Below, one piece after another: positions 56,751-64,000 of a DNA stretch of 64,000 nt; positions within the stretch are counted from its first letter, which is position 1; the number at the start of each line of letters is the position of its first letter. Both the position numbers and the translations under genes were made by a program. The notes beneath the pieces are model-generated. The model had not been told where the DNA came from, did not search any database, and saw only the letters and a list, made by a program, of their open reading frames with translations. Origin of the DNA: Bacillus glycinifermentans (GTDB lineage Bacteria; Bacillota; Bacilli; Bacillales; Bacillaceae); NCBI RefSeq assembly GCF_001042475.2, contig NZ_LECW02000004.1, positions 515,440-579,439 of the forward strand, in the 5' to 3' direction.

Positions 56751-56782
56751 AAAAGCAATCTCTTAACTTGAGATTGCTTTTT
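56751..56782. terminator. Bidirectional terminator between arsR-type gene and minD
   Basis: AAAAGCAATCTC, 7-base loop, GAGATTGCTTTTT. Confidence 0.85.
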
Positions 56783-56786
56783 GACA

Positions 56787-57593
56787 TTATGCGCGCACGC
56801 CGAAGAACGATTTGATTCTGGCAAACACACCTTTATGTTCTTCTTCAAAAGATTGTAAAGGCACGGATTCGCCGAGTACGCGGCGGGCGATGTTCCGGTA
56901 TGCGATGGAAGCCTTGTTGTTGGGGTCCATAACAACCGGCTCTCCATTGTTGGATGCTTTAATGACTTCATCATCATCGGCGACGATGCCGATCAATTCG
57001 ATGGATAAATGCTGAATCACTTCGTCAACGTCAAGCGTATCGCCGTTTTTCATTAAATGATTGCGGATCCGGTTGACGATCAGACGGGGCGGCTCAATGT
57101 TTTCCTCTTTTTCGAGAAGTCCGATAATCCGATCGGCGTCACGAACGGCGGAAATTTCCGGTGTCGTCACGACAATCGCTTTGTCAGCGCCGGAAACCGC
57201 ATTTTTATAACCCTGCTCAATTCCTGCCGGACAGTCAATAACGATATAGTCAAAATCCTGTTTTAACTGCTGGATTAATTTGACCATCTGCTCCGGCAAA
57301 ACCGCCGATTTGTCGCTCGTCTGTGCCGCCGGAAGCAAATAAAGCAGGTCATCAAAGCGTTTATCCTTTACAAGCGCCTGATGGATTTTGCATCTTTCTT
57401 CAACGACATCCACCAGATCATAGATAATTCGATTCTCAAGGCCCATGACGACATCGAGATTGCGCAGGCCGATGTCTGTGTCAACAAGACATACCCGCTT
57501 TCCCAAGATGGCCAAAGCGGTGCCAAGATTCGCGGATGTTGTCGTTTTGCCTACTCCGCCTTTCCCCGAGGTTATTACGATAGCTTCACCCAA
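56787..57593 (-). CDS. minD: Septum-site ATPase MinD
   Basis: 268 residues. Deviant Walker A GKGGVGKTT at 10-18, DTDIGLRNLD and the IVIDCPAGIEQGY segment. The C-terminal amphipathic helix FARIKSFFGVRA anchors it to the membrane. With MinC it blocks division near the poles; in Bacillus it is placed by DivIVA/MinJ. It follows minC by 2 bp and ends in a terminator. Confidence 0.96.
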   Translation of the reverse strand: MGEAIVITSGKGGVGKTTTSANLGTALAILGKRVCLVDTDIGLRNLDVVMGLENRIIYDLVDVVEERCKIHQALVKDKRFDDLLYLLPAAQTSDKSAVLPEQMVKLIQQLKQDFDYIVIDCPAGIEQGYKNAVSGADKAIVVTTPEISAVRDADRIIGLLEKEENIEPPRLIVNRIRNHLMKNGDTLDVDEVIQHLSIELIGIVADDDEVIKASNNGEPVVMDPNNKASIAYRNIARRVLGESVPLQSFEEEHKGVFARIKSFFGVRA

Positions 57594-57595
57594 CT

Positions 57596-58276
57596 TTACA
57601 TTCCTCCCTCAAGCCTTGTTAAACTAGGTCTTAAATGAGCCAATTGTTGAAGGCGGTCAATGACCATATTCTCTTCTTCGTCTAAATAAGCACATTCCAT
57701 GTCGTTCCCTTCTTGGATGTGGTCTGGGGAGCGATTGAGCACATGATTTATGCGTAATTGAGTCGGTCTCATATCCGAAGCCGCAATAACAGCTCGTTTA
57801 TTTCCGTTAAAACCAGCGTGGGCAATCCCTCTTAAAGAGCCGAGGACAAAAATATTTCCTCCGGCCTTCACCATTCCTCCCGGGTTCACATCCCCGATGA
57901 GAAGCAAATCGCCTTCTGTTTCCAGGACTTGTCCCGAACGGACGATTTTGGCGACCGAAATGACCTCGCTTTCTTTTTTTAAGCGGTCGGCTTCTTTTTT
58001 GGTCATGACTTCACTTTCGATGGACTGGATAAACAGATTTTGCTTCTCAGTGATCACTTCGGTCAGCCTTGCTTCTTGTTCCTTCGTCACATAGCGGTAG
58101 CCAAGCTTGACGAGAACACTGATTTTCTGGCCTTTTCCATCCATATAATGTTCGAGTGACAGCATATCCTGAAGACCGTTCAATAATTCTTCAAAAGAGC
58201 ATGTGTCATCAAGATGAAGCGTCAATCCATTTTTCGTTCCTTTAATTGTTACGTATTGCTGCTTTTGGGTCTTCAC
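57596..58276 (-). CDS. minC: Septum-site inhibitor MinC
   Basis: 226 residues from a GTG (MKTQKQQYVTIKGTK), with GAGGTG 6 bases upstream. N-terminal FtsZ-binding domain to about 105, C-terminal beta-helix that dimerises and binds MinD (RSGQVLETEGDLLLIGDVNPGGMVKA begins VRSGQVLE; GSLRGIAHAG). Same length as the B. subtilis protein. Upstream of minD in the mreBCD-minCD operon. Confidence 0.95.
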   Translation of the reverse strand: MKTQKQQYVTIKGTKNGLTLHLDDTCSFEELLNGLQDMLSLEHYMDGKGQKISVLVKLGYRYVTKEQEARLTEVITEKQNLFIQSIESEVMTKKEADRLKKESEVISVAKIVRSGQVLETEGDLLLIGDVNPGGMVKAGGNIFVLGSLRGIAHAGFNGNKRAVIAASDMRPTQLRINHVLNRSPDHIQEGNDMECAYLDEEENMVIDRLQQLAHLRPSLTRLEGGM

Positions 58277-58330
58277 GGTGTTCACCTCAACATCATACTC
58301 ATTTCGACATCGGCTGATAAAATCCTTTTT

Positions 58331-58849
58331 TTACTCTTCCCGAAGCTCTTTCTTAAGACTGGTAAAAAACGCTTTGAACGGGTAAATGAGCAAAATTCCC
58401 GCAACCGCATTTAATCCGAGAGTAGGAAGCAGCCTTTCCAGCACAAATTGATGGAACGGCATGATCTCCGGCCGTATTAACATCTGTACGCCGTATTGAT
58501 AAAATTCAAGGACACAGACGGCAAGCACCGATATGAAGATCACGACAAGCGCGTTCGTCTGCAGCACTTTAAACGCCTTTGACGTTAAATAACAAATACC
58601 GGCAAAACCAAACATGTATACGCCCAAAAGGTCGGTATAGTTAATATCATATAGCAGTCCGAATATAAATCCATATGTAATGGCAAACGACTGATTGACG
58701 TAAGCCGTCATAAAAACTAAGACGAGCAGCAGAAAGCGCGGAATCAGCTGCTGATCATCGCCGATAAAGGGCAATCTGACAAAATCCGCATAAACGCTTT
58801 CAGATGCCAAAACGAACATCATAATGACAGGAAGAAGGAACCGCTTCAC
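58331..58849 (-). CDS. mreD: Rod-shape protein MreD
   Basis: 172 residues, five or so membrane helices and hardly any soluble part, typical of MreD (YGFIFGLLYDINYTDLLGVYMF is the conserved region, quoted in part: GLLYDINYTDLLG). Part of the elongasome. Its ATG overlaps the mreC stop (ATGA type overlap), so translation is coupled. Confidence 0.92.
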   Translation of the reverse strand: MKRFLLPVIMMFVLASESVYADFVRLPFIGDDQQLIPRFLLLVLVFMTAYVNQSFAITYGFIFGLLYDINYTDLLGVYMFGFAGICYLTSKAFKVLQTNALVVIFISVLAVCVLEFYQYGVQMLIRPEIMPFHQFVLERLLPTLGLNAVAGILLIYPFKAFFTSLKKELREE

Positions 58850-59739
58850 GATCCTCCCTCCTCCTCATTTACCGTGTCAAGTGTCCGATCAACGACAATG
58901 ACATTATCAAGATTATACAAATCAGCAGCCGGCTTCACGTAAGCGATTTTCGTCAAACCGTAAGAATCGGGTTCGACCTCGGTCACCTTTCCGATCGTTA
59001 AGCCTTTTGGAAATACTCCGCCTGCCCCGGAGGTTTCGACCAGGTCGCCTTTTTTGATATCCCTTTCTTTATCAGGATCAATAATTTCCATCGACAGCGC
59101 CTTTTTGTCAGAATCATATCCGTTGATGATGCCGTTTACCGTTTTTTTGCCTTTATTAGCCGAGACGATGGTCGAAATTCGGTTGTTTCTGTCCGTCGCG
59201 CTCAAAAGCTGGACAGTGGAAGTGAAGCTATTCACTTTCGTGCTGTCGATTTTACCGATCAGGTTGCCGTTTTCGTCTGTGACCGCCATGTCTTTTTTCA
59301 CGCCATGCTTGGAGCCTTTGTTAATCGTGATCATGTTCCACCATTCATACTTATCCGGGTTTCTGGCGATGACAGTCGCCAGTATCGGATTAAAGTCTCT
59401 GATCGACTTCAAATGGCCGAGCTCCTTGCGAAGGGACTTGTTTTCGTTTTCAAGTTCCTGCAGCTTTGCTTCATACTGAGTCTGGCCGTCAAGCTTCTTC
59501 CGCAGGCGCTCGTTTTCATCATAAGTGTTTTTTAAGTCTTCTACATTTTCAAAGAAGCCCGAAAAAAACTGAGCGGGCGTATGAAAAATGTTTTGGAATA
59601 CACCAGTTGTATCGCCAATGAATTTTTCGGGCCAAGTTGCATTACGGTCGTTCTTCAACGAAAATCCAATCATTGCCACCAAAATGATGATACAAAGGAG
59701 TAAAAGCATCAACCGTTTATTCGTAAAAAACTGCGGCAT
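58846..59739 (-). CDS. mreC: Rod-shape protein MreC
   Basis: 297 residues: one N-terminal membrane helix (about 8-26), a coiled coil (about 70-110, ELENENKSLRKELGHLKSI) and the extracellular beta-barrel pair (VIARNPDKYEWWNMITINKGS is the core, here quoted as NPDKYEWWNMITINKGS). It links MreB to wall synthesis. Between mreB and mreD. Confidence 0.95.
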   Translation of the reverse strand: MPQFFTNKRLMLLLLCIIILVAMIGFSLKNDRNATWPEKFIGDTTGVFQNIFHTPAQFFSGFFENVEDLKNTYDENERLRKKLDGQTQYEAKLQELENENKSLRKELGHLKSIRDFNPILATVIARNPDKYEWWNMITINKGSKHGVKKDMAVTDENGNLIGKIDSTKVNSFTSTVQLLSATDRNNRISTIVSANKGKKTVNGIINGYDSDKKALSMEIIDPDKERDIKKGDLVETSGAGGVFPKGLTIGKVTEVEPDSYGLTKIAYVKPAADLYNLDNVIVVDRTLDTVNEEEGGS

Positions 59740-59770
59740 GATTATACACCTCTTCTATTTCACTGTGTCC

Positions 59771-60781
59771 TTAATTTTTCCCTTTAAATAGATGAATTTG
59801 TTCGAGTGCTTTACCTGTCCCGATCGCTACACAGTCAAGAGGGTCTTCCGCAATGATAACCGGCATTTTCGTTTCTTCGCTGATGACTTTATCCAAATGG
59901 CGAAGAAGCGCGCCTCCGCCCGTCAGGACGATTCCGCGGTCCATAATGTCAGCCGCAAGTTCAGGCGGTGTTTTTTCCAGCGTATTTTTCACGGCGTCTA
60001 CGATTGCAGACACAGTATCGCGAAGCGCCGCCGTAATTTCTTTCTCGGTGATTTCAATCGTTTTCGGCAGTCCTGTTAAAAGATCGCGGCCGCGTATTTC
60101 CATGCTTTCTCCGTTTTCACCGGCTTCGGCCGAGCCGATTTCTAGTTTGATAGCTTCGGCGGTGCGATCCCCGATCATCAGATTGTACGTTTTTCTGATA
60201 TAAGAGATGATCGCCTCGTCCATCTCATCTCCCGCTATCCGGATGGATTGGGATGTGACGATTCCTCCGAGGGAAATAATCGCGACTTCGGTCGTTCCGC
60301 CGCCGATGTCAACAACCATGCTTCCGGTCGGCTCCCAAACAGGCAGGTTTGCGCCGATCGCCGCGGCAAACGGTTCTTCAATCGGATAGGCGTCTCTTGC
60401 GCCCGCCTGGCGTGTGGCATCGATAACCGCACGCTGTTCTACCGCTGTAATTCCGGATGGAACGCAGACCATTACATACGGTTTTCTTGCAAACAATCCT
60501 TTGTTTTTCACAGCTTTGCTAATATAATGCTTCATCATCGTGGCTGTCGTTTCATAATCAGCGATGACTCCGTCTTTCATCGGGCGGAGCGCAACGACAT
60601 TTCCCGGAGTCCGTCCGATCATATTTTTCGCATCATTACCGACTGCGACAATTTGCTTTGTGTCCGTTTGAAGCGCAACGACAGAAGGCTCCCTAACGAC
60701 AATTCCTTTTCCTTTGACAAAGACAAGCGTATTCGCCGTTCCCAAATCTATTCCAAGGTCTCTCGCACCAATTCCAAACAT
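59771..60781 (-). CDS. mreB: Actin-like cell-shape protein MreB
   Basis: 336 residues from the ATG at 60781 ([20 protein letters not shown]), with AAAGGAAG upstream; the longer frame starts in the non-coding gap. Actin-fold ATP motifs [17 protein letters not shown] and VLTGGGALL are present. It polymerises under the membrane and guides elongation. First of mreBCD-minCD; in an intact genome radC would lie directly upstream on the same strand, but here only a radC fragment does. Confidence 0.96.
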   Translation of the reverse strand: MFGIGARDLGIDLGTANTLVFVKGKGIVVREPSVVALQTDTKQIVAVGNDAKNMIGRTPGNVVALRPMKDGVIADYETTATMMKHYISKAVKNKGLFARKPYVMVCVPSGITAVEQRAVIDATRQAGARDAYPIEEPFAAAIGANLPVWEPTGSMVVDIGGGTTEVAIISLGGIVTSQSIRIAGDEMDEAIISYIRKTYNLMIGDRTAEAIKLEIGSAEAGENGESMEIRGRDLLTGLPKTIEITEKEITAALRDTVSAIVDAVKNTLEKTPPELAADIMDRGIVLTGGGALLRHLDKVISEETKMPVIIAEDPLDCVAIGTGKALEQIHLFKGKN

Positions 60782-60867
60782 TTGTATGTATCTTCCTTTC
60801 TTAAAACAAATTCCTAAGCAAAAACCCATAAATTCTATTATAGCTTAATTTAATGAAAAAAAAAGTG

Positions 60868-61168
60868 TTACAAATATCCTTTTTCTTTTAAGCTCACAAA
60901 TTTTTGATCGCCGATGACAATATGGTCGAGCAATTCGATTCCGATGAGCTGTCCGCATTCATTGAGACGCCTTGTAACATCGATATCTTCGCTGCTCGGT
61001 GCCGGGTCTCCCGAAGGATGGTTGTGTACGCAGATAAAAGAAGCGGCAGACCGCTTCAAAGCCTCCTTAAACACTTCCCGCGGATGGACAATGGAAGAAT
61101 TCAGGCTGCCGATAAAGACGGTGCGCTTGTGGATCACCTGATTTTTAGAATTCAGGTAGAGGCATGTA
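60868..61168 (-). pseudogene. radC: 3' fragment of radC, cut by a mobile element
   Basis: About 100 codons that match the C-terminal JAMM domain of RadC. The metal motif [14 protein letters not shown] is intact, as are [19 protein letters not shown] and the ending [11 protein letters not shown]. The normal protein has about 230 residues, so the N-terminal helix-hairpin-helix half is missing. RadC-like sequence starts at about FTCLYLN; codons upstream (RVYVN) no longer look like RadC and meet a TGA at 61222. A GTG at 61137 has no ribosome site, so translation is unlikely. Position next to mreB is the native one. Confidence 0.9.
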
Positions 61169-61180
61169 AAGTTTACATAA
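61155..61180. other. Probable attachment-site junction in radC
   Basis: Similarity to RadC ends within this interval, where the base composition also changes to AT-rich. Further into the element is an inverted repeat GTGTATC (61273-61279) / GATACAC (61299-61305). The crossover core itself cannot be fixed without the other end of the element. Confidence 0.6.
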
Positions 61181-61323
61181 ACCCTAAAAAGATCGACGGC
61201 CCTAAGGTTAGACGGCGTTAATCAAAAGAACGTTTCAATTTTTTTCTGCTTTTTAAAAATTTCTTTAGCTTGGTGTATCCTAATCATCAACCGAAGAAGA
61301 TACACAAACACATGTTGGAAACG

Positions 61324-61373
61324 CCCCCTCATTTGTTTTAAAATGTAAATGTTCGTTTTAAAATAAGAGGGGG
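61324..61373 (+). promoter_or_regulatory. Inverted repeat pairing with the lipoprotein ribosome site
   Basis: CCCCCTC (61324-61330) is the exact complement of GAGGGGG (61367-61373), which is the ribosome site of the lipoprotein gene. Between them lie two copies of GTTTTAAAAT. An mRNA starting upstream could fold so as to hide the ribosome site. Confidence 0.5.
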
Positions 61374-61379
61374 ATCATA

Positions 61380-61970
61380 ATGAAAAAGATATTACTGGTT
61401 ATGTTTTTGGTGCTGGCGGGGTGTAGTAGCGTACCGCAAAACAAAACTGACAATCAGACAACAGAAACTAAAGAAAAAACAGAATCAGTTGAACCAAAGG
61501 GCGGATTCAATTTCAGCCTAGATGAATTTATTGATGAATATAACAATCAAATTGATAATGGTGTCTATGACGGTAAGGAAAAAACCCCTTCACATCTTCA
61601 AAAAGATGAGGAGTTTTTCAAACTTGATGGGGGCAGCTATGTACACATTTTAGCAAAAGAAGCTGATAATGACACAGAGCATAAGGGTTATATCCTATCC
61701 AGTATACATAATAAAAATAAAGAGCTTACGGGTATAAACTTTCGTATTAGTACTGCTGTTAACAAAGACAAAGTTTTAAACTTTTCTAGCACGGGCACTC
61801 TCGCAGGGTATAAATTAATGAAGGCTTTAAATTTTAAAGAGGATACCTTACAAACTGCTCTCAAAAAGGCTAATCCTGAATACTCAGTCTCAAATGAAAT
61901 TTGTAAATTGACCCTAAAATATCAGCTTAAAAAAAATGTGATAGTAATTGAAATTCGCCCGCCAAAATAA
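61380..61970 (+). CDS. Element-borne lipoprotein of unknown function
   Basis: 196 residues. A short signal peptide with lipobox VLAGC gives Cys15 as the anchor. Then a Thr/Glu/Lys linker, a region beginning FNFSLDEFIDEYNNQID and a C-terminal domain ending VIVIEIRPPK. Codon use is AT-richer than in the flanking chromosomal genes. GAGGGGG lies 6 bases before the ATG. I do not recognise the family. Surface lipoproteins near the end of prophages or ICEs may act in exclusion, but nothing in the sequence proves this. Confidence 0.75.
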   Translation: MKKILLVMFLVLAGCSSVPQNKTDNQTTETKEKTESVEPKGGFNFSLDEFIDEYNNQIDNGVYDGKEKTPSHLQKDEEFFKLDGGSYVHILAKEADNDTEHKGYILSSIHNKNKELTGINFRISTAVNKDKVLNFSSTGTLAGYKLMKALNFKEDTLQTALKKANPEYSVSNEICKLTLKYQLKKNVIVIEIRPPK

Positions 61971-61971
61971 C

Positions 61972-61999
61972 AGCCTTCTCTTTGGAGAGGGCTTTACTT
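61972..61999 (+). terminator. Terminator of the lipoprotein gene
   Basis: AGCC(TT)CTC and GAG(A)GGGCT stem with loop TTTG, then TTTACTTTT. Confidence 0.7.
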
Positions 62000-62019
62000 T
62001 TGATGGGTTATTTTTCTTG

Positions 62020-62049
62020 TTGAAAACAGAACAAATGTTCCCTTATAAT
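62020..62049 (+). promoter_or_regulatory. LexA-controlled promoter of the YolD-like gene
   Basis: TTGAAA (62020-62025), 18-bp spacer, TATAAT (62044-62049). The SOS box AGAACAAATGTTCC (core GAAC-AAAT-GTTC at 62029-62040) lies inside the spacer; it fits the Bacillus consensus CGAACRNRYGTTYC at 13 of 14 positions. Confidence 0.88.
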
Positions 62050-62071
62050 CATCTCAAAGGAGATGAACACC

Positions 62072-62440
62072 ATGAAAGATGACAACTTAAAAGATCGGGG
62101 ATCAATCAAATGGACGGCAATGATGCTGCCGGAGCATGTCAGCCTGCTTCGCGAGTTAGAAAGCAACCAGGACAAAGTAAAAAGGCCGGTTCTTGACATG
62201 TCTCAGATCGAGGATATGGAAATGATCATAAGTGAAGCAATGGAGTTTAATAATCCAGTTCAGTTTTCTGTATTTAAGCCGCTGCCAATGCTTAACGGAC
62301 CGGAAACCGGGGAGATTGTTCAAATAGAGGGCCATATCCATTACATAAACCAGCTGCACAACACTTTCCATGTTGTGGATTCTAAAGGAGACACCAACCT
62401 TATTAAATTTAAGGATATTGTTGGCGTAGAAATGAAATAA
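62072..62440 (+). CDS. YolD-like protein
   Basis: 122 residues: MKDDNLKDRGSIKWTAMMLPEHV at the start, the PVLDMSQIEDME middle and the C-terminal GEIVQIEGHIHYINQLHNTFHVVD fold, all typical of YolD-like proteins. These usually sit beside a UvrX/YqjW Y-family polymerase and are thought to act as its accessory factor, but no polymerase gene is next to this one. The ATG at 62072 is chosen over the one at 62063 because AAAGGAG ends directly before the first and 9 bases before the second. Confidence 0.88.
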   Translation: MKDDNLKDRGSIKWTAMMLPEHVSLLRELESNQDKVKRPVLDMSQIEDMEMIISEAMEFNNPVQFSVFKPLPMLNGPETGEIVQIEGHIHYINQLHNTFHVVDSKGDTNLIKFKDIVGVEMK

Positions 62441-62470
62441 GCCCTTCTGAAAAATGTGAAGGGCTTTTCT
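62439..62470 (+). terminator. Terminator of the YolD-like gene
   Basis: AAGCCCTTC, 10-base loop, GAAGGGCTT then TTCTTCT; the first arm includes the end of the stop codon. Confidence 0.85.
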
Positions 62471-62553
62471 TCTGTATCATTGATGTGATGAAACGTGCAC
62501 TGAATGTATATCAAATTAATTATTCCTTCAATAGCTACTTAATATTTATGTTA

Positions 62554-62673
62554 TTAGGATGCTAACCTCTCCGCAACTTTATAAGAAGCATAGTCAGCTT
62601 GGACGTATGAGGAACCAATCGCGCCAACTGCACTTAATAAAAGAACGGCACAAATCAATAACTTAGATTTCAT
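62554..62673 (-). CDS. Phr signalling peptide precursor
   Basis: 39 codons read from the minus strand. A basic start (MKSKLL), a hydrophobic Sec signal (ICAVLLLSAVGAIGSS) and a short tail ending AERLAS. The last five residues, ERLAS, have the arginine at position 2 usual for Phr pentapeptides. The start overlaps the end of rap by 11 bases in another frame, the standard rap-phr layout; AAAGGAG lies inside rap. After export and trimming the peptide should re-enter by Opp and inhibit the Rap. Confidence 0.85.
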   Translation of the reverse strand: MKSKLLICAVLLLSAVGAIGSSYVQADYASYKVAERLAS

Positions 62674-63784
62674 CTACAATCCCACTCCTTTGAATTTGTC
62701 TTCTTCCGTCGTATGCAATTCGGTAGAACTCACAGGCATCGCGAACTTTTTCTTTACCCTCTAAAACTTCTGCAGCGATGACACCATAGTCTTCCATATC
62801 AGCATACAGACCATTGTCTTTGAAGAACTTAAAGGACTCCCTGATTAAGTCTACATCATGAATCAAATAAAGCCCCTTTAGCATTTCAAGTTTTGCAAGA
62901 TCGTATGTGTTGCGATTTTTTTCAGCCAATTCTTTCCCCTCAAAATAAAGGTCATCGACTGCTCTCCATTCAGCCTGCTTTGCTTTAACATGGGCAAGGT
63001 TAAACAAAGTTTTCGGTATAAAGCTGTGATTTCCCTCTTTATACACTTCCAGGGCTTTTTTGAGATGATTGGATGACTTTTCAAGTTCTTCAAGCTGATT
63101 ATAACATATTCCAAGATTCAAATGCGATGAGCCAATTAAATGATCAGCACCGATATCATTTGATTCCTCAAGCGCTTTATGTAAATTGATTAATGCTTTT
63201 TCTGGATACATTTTGTCAATTAAATTCCCCGTTAAAATGAACTGACATTGGACTCTACGTTCTCCGTATGTGTCATATTTTTTGTATATATTATATGCAC
63301 GGGTGGCATAATTCATCGAAAAAAACGTTTGTTTCATATGATAATACACTTCTGATGCTTTGAAATAAAATTCGGCTTTCTCCAATTCGTCGCACTCAAA
63401 AGAATCAAGTTGTTTCTCAGCATTTCTATAAAAATTCAGTGCTAGTATCAATTCCTTTTGTCTGAAATGGTACATCCCTGCAAAGAATTGATAATAATAC
63501 TCCAACATTCCTTCTAGATTATTCTGATCCCTAATTTTCTTAAATTCATCAAAGCGTGCATCTAAATTCGCACCTGGATCAGAGTACATGTAATCAAACT
63601 GAAGATTATGCCGAAACTTCAATAAGTTATAATAGACAAGCACGTCTTGGTTCTCTTCCATTTGAGCTATTTCTTTTTCAACTTCTTTTCTAGTATCTTC
63701 TGCCTGACCAGGCCAATTGTTTTTTAAAGCGGTGTACCAAAAATTCATTTTTGTCGCAACCAAATCATAAGGTATGACGCTCAC
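62663..63784 (-). CDS. Rap-family response-regulator aspartate phosphatase or anti-activator
   Basis: 373 residues: an N-terminal three-helix bundle (about 1-70) and then TPR repeats (for example ADHLIGSSHLNLGICYNQ; SFIPKTLFNLAHVKAK). Q46 in EENQDVLVYY aligns with the glutamine that in RapH enters the Spo0F active site, so Spo0F phosphatase activity is possible. Others of the family block ComA or mobile-element regulators. GTG start behind GGAAGAGG. It lies on the element together with its Phr. Confidence 0.9.
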   Translation of the reverse strand: MSVIPYDLVATKMNFWYTALKNNWPGQAEDTRKEVEKEIAQMEENQDVLVYYNLLKFRHNLQFDYMYSDPGANLDARFDEFKKIRDQNNLEGMLEYYYQFFAGMYHFRQKELILALNFYRNAEKQLDSFECDELEKAEFYFKASEVYYHMKQTFFSMNYATRAYNIYKKYDTYGERRVQCQFILTGNLIDKMYPEKALINLHKALEESNDIGADHLIGSSHLNLGICYNQLEELEKSSNHLKKALEVYKEGNHSFIPKTLFNLAHVKAKQAEWRAVDDLYFEGKELAEKNRNTYDLAKLEMLKGLYLIHDVDLIRESFKFFKDNGLYADMEDYGVIAAEVLEGKEKVRDACEFYRIAYDGRRQIQRSGIVDEI

Positions 63785-64000
63785 ATATCCTCTTCCTTTC
63801 TCTCAAGATTGTAATTTTTCAGAAAAATCAATCAAAGTTATTTCCTTTTTCTTCATGGTAATCATTTTACAGAAAACATCAATTCTTGACAACAACAATC
63901 TAACGACACTATCTTTTGGGTTTTTTGACCTAATCATTATGATTCATTTTCAGAGATCCACAGGATTTTTTCCCCAATTGGTTTCCGTATAGTGGTAAAC
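63785..64000. other. Upstream region of rap at the window edge
   Basis: AT-rich, about 215 bp. Apart from the rap promoter and the ribosome site I see no gene; the sequence continues into the mobile element beyond the window. Confidence 0.5.
63864..63892 (-). promoter_or_regulatory. rap promoter
   Basis: Minus-strand TTGTCA (63887-63892), 17-bp spacer, TAAAAT (63864-63869), giving a leader of about 70 nt. Confidence 0.65.

Noticed and set aside
60830..60867. A separate mreB promoter in the gap after radC
   Set aside because: A TATAAT is present on the minus strand (60837-60842) but no acceptable -35 at 16-18 bp, so I leave it uncalled.
61137..61145. GTG in the radC fragment as a real start
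   Set aside because: No ribosome site precedes it and the product would lack the N-terminal half of RadC.

Overview
The window is a stretch of a low-to-medium GC Bacillus chromosome. Gene content, gene order and protein sequences match the alaS-to-mreB region of the Bacillus subtilis group, and several features (size of SafA, a poly-gamma-glutamate hydrolase gene, divergence from B. subtilis at the level of a sister species) fit the Bacillus licheniformis group best. The species call comes from remembered protein sequences, not from a search.

Layout. 1-4.3 kb: a promoter pointing out of the window (probably for alaS), an AI-2E family transporter, and the glutamine ABC transporter operon glnQHMP behind a GlnR/TnrA-type box. 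4.3-11.2 kb (minus): yrzQ, yrzR, yrrD, recD2, yrrB, then the tRNA thiolation pair mnmA and its cysteine desulfurase, and the cysteine regulator cymR. 11.5-20.5 kb: rarA, an SF0329-type gene, tcdA, the 6S-1 RNA gene, aspS and hisS behind a T-box leader, yrzK, the SH3b/amidase yrvJ and dtd. 20.5-29.4 kb (minus): relA, apt, recJ, yrvD, yrvC, secDF, comN. 29.5-38.5 kb: spoVB, yrbG, yrzE, then yajC, tgt, queA, yrzS, ruvB, ruvA (with a LexA box), bofC and yrzF. 38.3-41.2 kb is a small accessory-looking patch: a TTG-started 42-residue gene, an H-type spore protein, a DinB-fold protein, a secreted poly-gamma-glutamate hydrolase, a two-CxxC mini-protein and an unknown acidic protein. 41.3-49.5 kb: yebC, the spore proteins coxA and safA, and the NAD biosynthesis divergon nadBCA / nifS-nadR. 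49.5-55.8 kb (minus): pheA, pheB, obg, spo0B, rpmA, prp, rplU with its leader RNA, and spoIVFB/spoIVFA.

55.9-56.7 kb: an extra autoregulatory-looking cassette (SRPBCC protein plus ArsR-family repressor) with two palindromic operators set into its promoter, inserted between spoIVFA and minD. 56.8-60.8 kb (minus): minD, minC, mreD, mreC, mreB.

60.9-64 kb: radC is cut. Only its last ~100 codons (the JAMM domain) remain, and sequence of a different character follows: a lipoprotein gene, a YolD-like gene with a near-consensus LexA box inside its promoter, and a Rap-Phr quorum-sensing pair. I read this as one end of an integrated mobile element (prophage or ICE) that has inserted into radC, the rest lying beyond base 64000. 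This is the most interesting part of the window.
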